A stretch of DNA of 6,109 nucleotides from an uncultured Collinsella sp. (GCA_900556285.1 USOF01000083.1:1-6109), one strand, 5' to 3'; numbered from the stretch's first letter, positions 1-6,088 are shown. Numbers and translations: made by a program. The notes: a model not told the origin generated them from the letters alone.

Positions 1-48
1 CGAGATGCTCAGGAGTCTCGTGGGCTCGGAGATGTGTATAAGAGACAG
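1..48. other. Residual Illumina/Nextera sequencing adapter (not genomic)
   Basis: Bases 15-48 match the Nextera read-2 transposase adapter, ending in the 19-base Tn5 mosaic end AGATGTGTATAAGAGACAG at 30-48. Bases 1-6 (CGAGAT) match the 3' end of the P7 primer. Bases 7-14 (GCTCAGGA) sit where the 8-base i7 index belongs and are the reverse complement of TCCTGAGC, which I recall as Nextera index N704. The order P7 end, index, read-2 adapter is exactly that of a library molecule end. The contig was therefore not fully trimmed here and native DNA starts at base 49. Confidence 0.98.
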
Positions 49-1631
49 GTGACGGGGTGCTTAGGTCTGTTGCCGTTCTTGATATCGAGGTACTTCCAGA
101 TGATGTAGAGTGCGAGCATCTGCTGGCGCTTGTACTCGTGGATACGCTTGACCTGAACATCGATGATGGCGTTGGACGGGATAGTCACGCCTTGCTCGAG
201 CGCCATGAACTGGCGCATGATGGCCTTGGCCTCGGTCTTGGTGGCGGCCAGGCGCTCAAGAACATCCTTGTCGTCGGCGAACTTGGCGAGTTTGCTCAGA
301 TCGCCGGTGCTGCGCCAGTCGGTGCCGATCACATCGTCGAGCAGGCTGGCGAGCGCGGGGTTGGCCCCATGGATCCAGCGGCGGAAGGTGATGCCGTTGG
401 TCTTGTTGGAGAACTTCTCGGGATAGATCTCGTAGAACGGATGAAGCTCGGTGTCCTCCAGGATCTTGGTGTGGAGGGCGGCTACGCCATTGATGGAGAA
501 GCCAAAGTGGATGTCCATGTGGGCCATGTGGACGGTGTCGTATTCGTCGATGACGGCGACGCGCGGGTCATCGTGCTTGGCCTTCGCGATCTCATTGAGC
601 TTGACGATAATGTCGGCGATGGCAGGGGAGACCTTCTGCAGGCTGACGAGCGGCCACTTCTCGAGCGCCTCGGCAAGAATCGTGTGGTTAGTGTAGGCGA
701 CCATGGAGCGTACGATGGTCACGGCCTCGTCAAACTCGATGCCATGCTCGGTGGTGAGCAAGCGAACGAGCTCGGGGATGACCATGGTGGGGTGCGTGTC
801 GTTAATTTGGACCACGGCGTAGTCGGCCAGATCGTGCAGGTTGCTGCCGCGCTCGATGGCCTCGTCGATCAGGAGCTGGGCGGCGTTGCTCACCATGAAG
901 TATTCCTGGTAGATGCGAAGCAGGCGGCCCTGCTCGTCGGAATCGTCGGGGTAGAGGAACAAGGTGAGGTTCTTGGCGATCTCGGTCTTGTCGAAGTCGA
1001 TGGAGCTGCCGGGGACCAGGCCGTCGTCGACGCTCGCCAGGTCGAACAGGCGCAGACGGTTCTTGGTAGGCTGGCCGTAACCGGGCACGTCGATGTTGAC
1101 GAGCTTGGAGGTAACGGCAAAATCGCCGAACTCGACGGTGTAGGAGCGGTCGTCGTCGACTAGGATGTCCTGCTCACCGAGCCACTCGTCGGGGACGGCC
1201 TTCTGCTGGTTGTCGACAAAGCGCTGACGGAACAGGCCGTAGTGATAGTTGAGGCCCACGCCATCGCCGGTCAAGCCCAGCGTGGCGATGGAATCCAGGA
1301 AGCATGCGGCCAGGCGGCCCAGGCCGCCGTTGCCGAGCGACGGCTCGACCTCGAACTCCTCGATCTTGTTGAGGTCGTGGCCTGCGGCGGTGAGCTGGTC
1401 CTTAACCTCGTCGTAGATGCCGAGGTCGATCATGTTGTTGATGAGCAGCTTGCCGATCAAAAATTCGGCGGAAATGTAATAGAGCTTTTTCTTGCCGTTG
1501 TTGAGCGGGCAGGCGGCGGAGCGCTCCTGCACGAGTTTGACCAGCAGCTTGTAAATGCGACGGTCGTCGAGCTGCTCGAGCGAGGTGCCAAAAGACTGCT
1601 CGGCGAGTTCCATGAGGTTAATTTGGGGCAT
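49..1631 (-). CDS. glgP: Glycogen/maltodextrin phosphorylase, partial (C-terminus cut by contig end)
   Basis: GT35 phosphorylase: a PLP-dependent cytoplasmic enzyme that releases glucose-1-phosphate from alpha-1,4-glucan ends. About 527 native residues remain; full-length bacterial relatives have roughly 750-815. Visible family motifs in order: KKLYYISAEFLIG near 48-60, EPSLGNGGLGRLAACFLDS from 96, DGVGLNYHYGLFRQ from 123, QINDTHP at 275-281, YTNHT at 313-317, GFSINGVAALHTKIL from 377, FSNKTNGITFRRWI from 407, and VKRIHEYKRQ at 494-503. In the last motif K495, R496 and K501 align with the rabbit phosphate-site residues K568, R569 and K574. The C-terminal region with the PLP-binding lysine is absent because the contig ends. 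The start ATG at 1631 is preceded by AGGAGG (1636-1641), four bases away. The reading frame continues artificially to base 9 through the adapter. The gene lies 129 bases after malQ on the same strand, consistent with a shared glucan-breakdown role. Confidence 0.95.
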
Positions 1632-1635
1632 GTTT

Positions 1636-1641
1636 CCTCCT
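1636..1641 (-). promoter_or_regulatory. Ribosome binding site of glgP
   Basis: Perfect AGGAGG on the minus strand, followed by AAAC and then the ATG at 1631. It fixes the start of the phosphorylase. Confidence 0.85.
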
Positions 1642-1674
1642 GTGGTGAGTTAACTACATGTCAGAAATTCAAAA

Positions 1675-1713
1675 GAATCCCGCGCGAGGGGATTGGGGTG
1701 GCCTCGCGCGGGA
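1675..1713 (-). terminator. Intercistronic hairpin between malQ and glgP (possible terminator/attenuator)
   Basis: CCCGCGCGAGG (1679-1689) and CCTCGCGCGGG (1702-1712) are exact reverse complements. One further T-A pair (1678/1713) closes a 12-bp GC-rich stem with a 12-base loop. Read on the minus strand, the stem starts about 48 bases after the malQ stop and is followed by the T-rich tail ATTCTTTT. The tail is interrupted, so this may be a leaky terminator, an mRNA-stabilising hairpin, or both. I see no convincing promoter in the roughly 45 bases left before glgP, so glgP probably depends on read-through. Confidence 0.5.
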
Positions 1714-1760
1714 AAAGCAAGCGCGTCCGCACGGTGGGGAGGGGTCGGGCGCGGTGGCTC

Positions 1761-3266
1761 CTATTGAGGAAGCTCGATTTCGGCTTCCGACGGGATGCGG
1801 AAGTAGGTCTCGGTCCAGTCGGTGAGTTTGTGCTCGAGCTCGCGGGTGATGGCGCCGTCGAGCATGCGCCAGGTCCAGTTGCCGCCCAGCGTGGCAGGGG
1901 TGTTGATGCGCGCCTCGTTGCCCAAGTTGAGCAGGTCCTGCATGGTGTAGATGCACGTGTCGCTCACGCTGGCGGCGATGGTGCGATTGAGTGCATCTGC
2001 CATGGGTTCGCCGGCCTGCTGATGGGTGTACAGGGCTGCCTGCTCGCGCTGACGCGGGGTGGCCGTTCCCTCAAACCAACCGCGCGCCGTCTCGTTGTCG
2101 TGGGTGCCCACATAGGCGACGGTGTTGGCAATGTAGTTGTGCGGCAGGTAGTACGAGTTGGTGCCCTCAAAGGCAAACTGCAGGATCTTCATGCCGGGGA
2201 AGCCCGAGTTGTCGCGCATGTCGATGACGCCGGGGGTGAGGAAGCCCAGGTCCTCGGCGATGATGGGCAGCGTGCCGAGCTTTTCCTCGAGCGTCTTGAA
2301 GAACTTGAGGCCGGGACCCTGCGTCCACGAACCGTAGGACGAATCGGGCGAGGAGAACGGCACCTCCCAATAGGCCTCGAAGCCGCGGAAGTGATCCAGG
2401 CGGATGACGTCGTACATGTCGAGGGCGGCGCGAATGCGGCCCTCCCACCAGGAGAAGCCGTCGGACTCCATGGCGTCCCAGTCGTAGATGGGGTTGCCCC
2501 AGTACTGGCCGGTGGCCGAGAACTGGTCGGGCGGCGTGCCGGCGACGCTCACGGGATTGCCGGCGGCGTCGATCTTAAAGAGCTCAGGCGTCGCCCACAT
2601 CTCGACGGAGTCACGCGAGACATAGATGGGCAGGTCGCCGATGATGAGAATGTCGCGCTCGTTGGCATAGGCCTTGAGGCGGCTCCATTGGCGGTCGAAG
2701 AAATACTGCGTCATCTGGTGGTAGAGCATGCGCGCGGGATGGGCGGCGCAGACCTTGGCAGATGCTTCGCCGCGGGTGCGCAGTTCTGCGGGCCACTCCC
2801 AAAACGCCTTGAGTCCGCACTCCTCTTTGACGGTCATGAACTCGCAGTAGGGGATGAGCCAGTCCTCGTTGGCCTGGATAAAGTCATCGAAATCGGCCGG
2901 CTTGTCGGCAGCAAAGCGCTCGGCGGCGCGGTCGAGAATCTGACGGCGGCCGCCAAAGATAGCACCGTAGTCAACATTGCTGGGGTCGGATCCCAGGTAC
3001 ACGCCATCGATATCGCGCTGCTCCAGATACCCTGTCTCGATAAGCTCGGCAAAGTCGATAAAGTTGGGGTTGCCTGCGCGGGCCGAGAACGACTGATAGG
3101 GCGAATCGCCATAGCTGGTCGTCGTAAGGGGCAGAATCTGCCAGTAATGTTGTTTGCACGAGGCGAGAAAATCGACGAAGTCGTAGGCATTCCAGCCAAA
3201 GCCGCCGATTCCGTATGGTCCGGGCAGAGATGAGACGGGCATGAGGACGCCGCTTGCACGCTCCAT
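1761..3266 (-). CDS. malQ: 4-alpha-glucanotransferase (amylomaltase, GH77)
   Basis: Cytoplasmic enzyme that transfers alpha-1,4-glucan segments between maltodextrins, making longer chains that a phosphorylase can use. From the chosen start it has 501 residues, normal for bacterial amylomaltases of the short type. Motifs: N-terminal ERASGVLMPVSSLPGPYGIGGFG; YQSFSARAGNPNFID near 57-71; IIGDLPIYVSRDSVEMWA near 208-225; TPPDQFSATGQYWGNPIYDW near 244-263; RLDHFRG with nucleophile D291; IAEDLG with acid/base E338; GTHDNETARG with D390. All three catalytic acids are present. ATG at 3266 is preferred because homologues begin right there and GGTGAG (3274-3279) lies seven bases upstream. TTG at 3281 and GTG at 3278 sit too close to the other purine-rich stretch. 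The gene is preceded by its own promoter/operator-like region and followed by glgP. Confidence 0.95.
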   Translation of the reverse strand: MERASGVLMPVSSLPGPYGIGGFGWNAYDFVDFLASCKQHYWQILPLTTTSYGDSPYQSFSARAGNPNFIDFAELIETGYLEQRDIDGVYLGSDPSNVDYGAIFGGRRQILDRAAERFAADKPADFDDFIQANEDWLIPYCEFMTVKEECGLKAFWEWPAELRTRGEASAKVCAAHPARMLYHQMTQYFFDRQWSRLKAYANERDILIIGDLPIYVSRDSVEMWATPELFKIDAAGNPVSVAGTPPDQFSATGQYWGNPIYDWDAMESDGFSWWEGRIRAALDMYDVIRLDHFRGFEAYWEVPFSSPDSSYGSWTQGPGLKFFKTLEEKLGTLPIIAEDLGFLTPGVIDMRDNSGFPGMKILQFAFEGTNSYYLPHNYIANTVAYVGTHDNETARGWFEGTATPRQREQAALYTHQQAGEPMADALNRTIAASVSDTCIYTMQDLLNLGNEARINTPATLGGNWTWRMLDGAITRELEHKLTDWTETYFRIPSEAEIELPQ

Positions 3267-3273
3267 GAATGCG

Positions 3274-3279
3274 CTCACC
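3274..3279 (-). promoter_or_regulatory. Ribosome binding site deciding the malQ start
   Basis: GGTGAG on the minus strand ends seven bases before ATG 3266. A second purine stretch, AAGAAGG (3282-3288), abuts the alternative TTG at 3281 with no spacer and lies only three bases from GTG 3278. Spacing and family alignment therefore favour ATG 3266, although the GTG cannot be fully excluded. Confidence 0.6.
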
Positions 3280-3351
3280 AACCTTCTTGTTGTGGGGTCG
3301 GCCTGCCGATGGGTGTGCAGTCCGCCTCCGATGTTCTGATTCGATACGCCT

Positions 3352-3381
3352 ATTGTAAAACATGTTGTTTAAACATGTACA
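3352..3381 (-). promoter_or_regulatory. Candidate malQ promoter
   Basis: On the minus strand the -10 candidate is TACAAT (3352-3357, five of six consensus bases). The -35 candidate is TGTACA (3376-3381, four of six), with an 18-base spacer. Transcription would start near 3345, giving a leader of about 80 bases. The site lies between the galE terminator and malQ, where a promoter is needed. The -35 is weak, which fits activator-dependent or otherwise regulated transcription, but this is inference. Confidence 0.45.
3360..3378. promoter_or_regulatory. Operator-like inverted repeat over the malQ promoter
   Basis: ACATGTT (3360-3366) and AACATGT (3372-3378) form a perfect 7-5-7 inverted repeat. 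It sits inside the spacer of the candidate malQ promoter, almost exactly between -10 and -35, where a bound repressor would block RNA polymerase. It lacks the central CG typical of LacI-family operators, so I do not assign a regulator family. No regulator gene is in the window. Confidence 0.45.
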
Positions 3382-3430
3382 GGCAAGATAAAAAAGTTGG
3401 TCGATTTTCGGCGAATGGTTACATGCCATG

Positions 3431-3466
3431 AAAAAAAGCCCCGACCTCACAACGTGAGATCGGGGC
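3431..3466 (-). terminator. Strong intrinsic terminator of galE
   Basis: On the minus strand GCCCCGATCTCAC (3454-3466) pairs with GTGAGGTCGGGGC (3438-3450) through 13 pairs, one a G-U wobble, around a three-base loop. An uninterrupted run of seven T follows (3431-3437). The stem begins about 22 bases after the galE stop codon. This is a textbook Rho-independent terminator that insulates malQ from galE transcription. Confidence 0.93.
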
Positions 3467-3488
3467 AAGAGCGGTATGTAGGTTTTTG

Positions 3489-4550
3489 CTACTCGGCGTC
3501 GGCGAAGCCGTTGGGGTTGTGGCTCTGCCAGTTCCAGCTATCGCGGCACATGTCCGCGATGTCGTACTGGGCCTTCCAGCCCATCATGCGCTCGGCCTTG
3601 GAGGCATCGCACCAGTTGGCAGCGATGTCGCCGGCGCGGCGCTCGCGGATCACATAGGGCAGCTCCTTGCCACAAGCCTTGGAGAAGGCGGCAACGACCT
3701 CGAGTACCGAGGTGCCGGTGCCGGTGCCCAGGTTAAAGATCTCGACGCCGGTTTTGCCGTTCATCCAGTTAAGGGCGGCAACGTGACCAGAGGCCAGATC
3801 GCACACGTGGATGTAGTCGCGCACGCCGGTGCCGTCGGGGGTGGGGTAGTCGTTGCCAAAGACCTGAACGGCCTCGAGCTTGCCCACGGCGACCTGGGCG
3901 ACATAAGGCACCAGGTTGTTGGGGATGCCCTTGGGGTCCTCGCCGATCAGGCCCGACGGATGAGCGCCAATGGGGTTGAAGTAACGGAGCAGCACGACGT
4001 CCCACTCGGGGTCGGCGGTGTGGACGTCCATAAGGATCTGCTCGATCATCCACTTGGTCCAACCATAGGGGTTGGTCGCGGGCTTCTTAGGATCCTCCTC
4101 GGTGACGGGCGGGTTGTCCGGGTCGCCGTAGACGGTCGAGGAGCTCGAGAAGATGATGGACTTGCAGCCATGGTTGCGCATGACGTCGATGAGCACCAGG
4201 GTGTTCTCGATGTTGTTGTGATAGTACTCGACGGGCTTGCTCACCGACTCGCCGACGGCCTTAAAGCCGGCAAAGTGGATGACACGGTCGATCTGATGGG
4301 TATCGAAGATCTTGTTCATCGCATCGCGGTCGAGCACGTTGGCCTTGTAGAAGGTGAGGTTCTTGGCGGCTTCGTCGCCCACGATGGTCTTGACGCGGTC
4401 GACGGCGACGGCGCTGGAGTTGGAGAGATCATCGACGATGACGACCTGGTAGCCACCCTCGAGCAGCTGAACGACGGTGTGCGAGCCGATAAAGCCGGCG
4501 CCACCGGTAACGAGGACGCAGGTGTCTTTGGGGTCGAGTGCTTTGGACAT
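3489..4550 (-). CDS. galE: UDP-glucose 4-epimerase
   Basis: Extended short-chain dehydrogenase that interconverts UDP-glucose and UDP-galactose using tightly bound NAD, in the cytoplasmic Leloir pathway and for precursors of surface polysaccharide. The protein has 353 residues; E. coli GalE has 338. It shows the Rossmann motif TGGAGFIGSH (GxxGxxG at 16-22), VDDLSNS near 39-45, HFAGFKAVGES near 92-102, SSSSTVYGD with the catalytic serine near 137, YGWTK with Y162 and K166, LRYFNPIGAHPSG from 188, and DYIHVCDLA from 245. The start ATG at 4550 follows AGGAGA (4555-4560) by four bases and matches the family N-terminus; the in-frame ATG at 4622 has no ribosome site. The position equivalent to E. 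coli Y299 appears to be N312, which may widen substrate choice. The gene is monocistronic by the terminator downstream and divergent from the hydrolase upstream. Confidence 0.95.
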   Translation of the reverse strand: MSKALDPKDTCVLVTGGAGFIGSHTVVQLLEGGYQVVIVDDLSNSSAVAVDRVKTIVGDEAAKNLTFYKANVLDRDAMNKIFDTHQIDRVIHFAGFKAVGESVSKPVEYYHNNIENTLVLIDVMRNHGCKSIIFSSSSTVYGDPDNPPVTEEDPKKPATNPYGWTKWMIEQILMDVHTADPEWDVVLLRYFNPIGAHPSGLIGEDPKGIPNNLVPYVAQVAVGKLEAVQVFGNDYPTPDGTGVRDYIHVCDLASGHVAALNWMNGKTGVEIFNLGTGTGTSVLEVVAAFSKACGKELPYVIRERRAGDIAANWCDASKAERMMGWKAQYDIADMCRDSWNWQSHNPNGFADAE

Positions 4551-4554
4551 GTAG

Positions 4555-4560
4555 TCTCCT
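4555..4560 (-). promoter_or_regulatory. Ribosome binding site of galE
   Basis: AGGAGA on the minus strand, four bases before ATG 4550. It decides against the longer reading frame beginning at 4622. Confidence 0.8.
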
Positions 4561-4587
4561 ATCGAATCAGGAACACTTCTAGAGGGG

Positions 4588-4593
4588 AGTATA
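4588..4593 (-). promoter_or_regulatory. Candidate -10 element of the galE promoter
   Basis: TATACT on the minus strand, five of six consensus bases, would place the transcript start near 4580, about 30 bases before galE. No good -35 hexamer lies at 16-18 bases. An alternative -10 (CATAAT, minus strand, 4640-4645) also lacks a clear -35. Low confidence in either. Confidence 0.3.
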
Positions 4594-4671
4594 GCGCAGG
4601 CGGGGACGCCCAAATGGTGCACTGTAGGAAAAGCAGAGGATTATGTTAACGTACTCATATAAGAGCTTGCT

Positions 4672-4698
4672 CAATTGTTACCTCAAATTTGACAATTG
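4672..4698. repeat. Inverted repeat in the galE/hydrolase divergent region
   Basis: CAATTGT (4672-4678) and ACAATTG (4692-4698) are exact reverse complements separated by 13 AT-rich bases. The right arm overlaps a perfect TTGACA hexamer (4689-4694, plus strand). It could be a regulator site shared by the divergent genes, but no partner -10 hexamer was found for that TTGACA, so its role is open. Confidence 0.3.
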
Positions 4699-4744
4699 CT
4701 TACGAGCCGCCGACCTTGTAGTTTCCTGCCGTTCGTGGAAATCG

Positions 4745-4772
4745 TTGGGACGCGCCATATGTACGCTAATAT
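4745..4772 (+). promoter_or_regulatory. Candidate promoter of the cell-wall hydrolase gene
   Basis: TTGGGA (4745-4750) and TAATAT (4767-4772), 16 bases apart, each match four of six consensus bases. The transcript would start near 4779 and give a leader of about 38 bases. Match quality is modest; the position upstream of the gene is the main support. Confidence 0.3.
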
Positions 4773-4819
4773 GTATGAGTTGAGCGACATATAAATAAGC
4801 ATGTAACGGAGTACATATG
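4756..4819 (+). repeat. Inverted ATATGT repeats reaching the hydrolase start codon
   Basis: CATATGTAC (4756-4764) is the exact reverse complement of GTACATATG (4811-4819), whose last three bases are the ATG start. Further copies of the ATATGT/ACATAT hexamer lie at 4769-4774 and 4787-4792. GACATAT (4786-4792) can pair with ATATGTC (4815-4821), which also covers the start codon. The pairs are AT-rich and short, so a structural role is only possible. Confidence 0.35.
4808..4811 (+). promoter_or_regulatory. Ribosome binding site of the hydrolase gene
   Basis: GGAG within AACGGAG, five bases before the ATG at 4817. The spacing is good and supports this start, which also gives a complete signal peptide. 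Confidence 0.75.
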
Positions 4820-6022
4820 TCACCAAACAGCGATTCCATCCTTTCCCAGGAGCTCTCGCGCCGCACTGCCCTTAAGGCCCTGTTCGGCGCCGCTTCTGCG
4901 GCAGTTCTTTTTGGCCTGCCCACTCGCGCCCATGCGGCGGAGGCTTCCAAAGAAACCACCGATAAATTGAATGCCGCCCAGGCCCAACTCGACGAGGTTC
5001 AGGCCCAGCTCGACAGCATCGCAAATGAGTATGCGGCGCTGGCCAACAAGAATGCCCAGACCCTCAACGACATCGAGAATGTCCAGGGCAAGATTGATGA
5101 CACGCAGGCCCAGATCGATGAAAAGAAGGCCGAGCTCAAGAAGAAGCGCAACGACCTTTCCAATCGCGTGGCCGCCAGCTACAAGTCCGGCGGTACGAAC
5201 ATCCTGTCGCTGCTGCTGGCCTCTGGCTCGTTTGAGGAACTCGTCGCGAACGCGCATTACGTTGAGAAGATCAACAAGAGCGACCGCGATGCCATCGAGG
5301 ATATCCAGACGATTCAGGCTGAGCTCGACGCGCAGAAGACCGAGCTCGAAGCACAAAAGGCCAACCTGGAGAAACTCAAGGACCAGCAGACGGCTCAGAT
5401 GCAGGATATGCAGGCCAAGCAGCAAGAAGTCCAGACCGTGCTGAACGGTCTTTCCAACGACGTCAAGGAGCTCATGGCTCAGCGCGATTCCGAGATTCTC
5501 GCTGCCGCCCAGGCCGAGGAGGCCGCTAGGAAGGCCGCTGCTGCCGCGGCCGCCGCGAACAAGAACAATTCCTACTCGGGTGGTTCGAGCTCGGGCGGTG
5601 GATCGTATGCGCCCGGAACTCCGCAGCAGAATGCCGGCTCGGGCAAGCAGCAGGCCGTCGTCAACGCGTGCTACTCCACGCCTTCGCCGGGTCAGAACTG
5701 GTGCGCGGCGTGGGTTACCAATGTCTTCCGTAACGCCGGCGTTGGCTACTTTGGCGGCAACGCCTGCGACATGTTCAACGCCTGGTGCTATAGCTCCGAC
5801 CGCTCGGCGCTGCAGGTGGGCATGATCGTGGCCGACTCCTCGCATAGCGGCACGGGTGCTCCGGGCCTTATCTACGGTCATGTGGGTATCTACGTTGGCG
5901 GCGGCATCGTTATGAGCAACGAGGGTGCCATTACGTCTAAGTCGCTTGATTCGTTTATTAGCTTCTATGGTACTGGCTCTGGCGTGCGTTGGGGCTGGCT
6001 TGGCGGTATTGCGCTGTCGTAG
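4817..6022 (+). CDS. Tat-exported coiled-coil peptidoglycan hydrolase (CHAP/NlpC-P60-like, PcsB/CwlO-type architecture)
   Basis: A 401-residue secreted protein, probably cleaving peptidoglycan during growth or division. Residues 1-40 form a signal peptide with a twin-arginine motif SRRTALK (R15, R16), a hydrophobic stretch at about 20-35, and a likely cleavage after RAHA (40). Residues 41-225 are a long charged coiled coil rich in Gln, Glu, Lys and Asp. It is interrupted at about 117-152 by a helical segment (RVAASYKSGGTNILSLLLAS) resembling the coiled-coil module of PcsB/CwlO hydrolases, which FtsEX is known to activate. An Ala-rich stretch (229-247) and a Gly/Ser linker (252-276) lead to a C-terminal papain-like domain. 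Probable catalytic residues are C296 in NWCAAWVTNVF and H355 in YGHVGIYVGG, with N368 a possible third residue. Three other cysteines are C285, C317 and C324. I cannot decide between CHAP and NlpC/P60, and the substrate bond is unknown. The gene stands alone, divergent from galE. Confidence 0.85.
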   Translation: MSPNSDSILSQELSRRTALKALFGAASAAVLFGLPTRAHAAEASKETTDKLNAAQAQLDEVQAQLDSIANEYAALANKNAQTLNDIENVQGKIDDTQAQIDEKKAELKKKRNDLSNRVAASYKSGGTNILSLLLASGSFEELVANAHYVEKINKSDRDAIEDIQTIQAELDAQKTELEAQKANLEKLKDQQTAQMQDMQAKQQEVQTVLNGLSNDVKELMAQRDSEILAAAQAEEAARKAAAAAAAANKNNSYSGGSSSGGGSYAPGTPQQNAGSGKQQAVVNACYSTPSPGQNWCAAWVTNVFRNAGVGYFGGNACDMFNAWCYSSDRSALQVGMIVADSSHSGTGAPGLIYGHVGIYVGGGIVMSNEGAITSKSLDSFISFYGTGSGVRWGWLGGIALS

Positions 6023-6046
6023 CTGCGGCTTGAAGCTGGTTGGTCC

Positions 6047-6088
6047 GGGACTGCGGGCGAGGCATAAGGTTGCCTGCTCTACAGTCCT
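6047..6088 (+). other. Nested hairpin downstream of the hydrolase gene
   Basis: GGACTG (6048-6053) pairs with CAGTCC (6082-6087), extendable by one G-U pair. Inside it AGGCA (6060-6064) pairs with TGCCT (6071-6075) around a six-base loop, with a symmetric 6x6 internal loop between the stems. It begins 25 bases after the stop codon. There is no T run after it, so it is not a standard intrinsic terminator; it may be a 3'-end structure or chance. Confidence 0.3.

Noticed and set aside
30..48. Tn5 mosaic end, possibly a transposon terminus
   Set aside because: It is preceded by the rest of the Nextera read-2 adapter, an index and the P7 end. It is library-preparation sequence, not an inserted element.
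57..1163. 368-codon plus-strand frame opposite glgP
   Set aside because: Antisense shadow of a gene with all expected phosphorylase motifs; the product is compositionally biased and resembles no family.
1632..1678. A separate glgP promoter (TTGAAT and TTAACT on the minus strand)
   Set aside because: The two hexamers are only 13 bases apart, too close for a normal sigma-70-type promoter.
1242..3233. 663-codon open frame on the plus strand antisense to malQ and part of glgP
   Set aside because: It lies opposite two clearly recognised enzymes and crosses their intergenic hairpin. Its low-complexity Val/Gly/Asp/Leu-rich product is the usual shadow of GC-rich coding sequence.
3267..3281. Five-residue N-terminal extension of MalQ from TTG 3281
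   Set aside because: The purine-rich stretch directly touches the TTG, leaving no spacer, and homologues start at the ERASGVLMP segment encoded from ATG 3266.
2971..3468. 165-codon minus-strand frame running from the galE terminator into malQ
   Set aside because: It begins inside the terminator and overlaps the malQ promoter and the start of malQ in another frame; no recognisable domain.
4551..4622. 24-residue N-terminal extension of GalE from ATG 4622
   Set aside because: No ribosome site precedes 4622, the extension is not family-like, and AGGAGA is well placed before ATG 4550.
3486..4649. 387-codon plus-strand frame opposite galE
   Set aside because: Antisense shadow of an intact epimerase, with the same biased composition.
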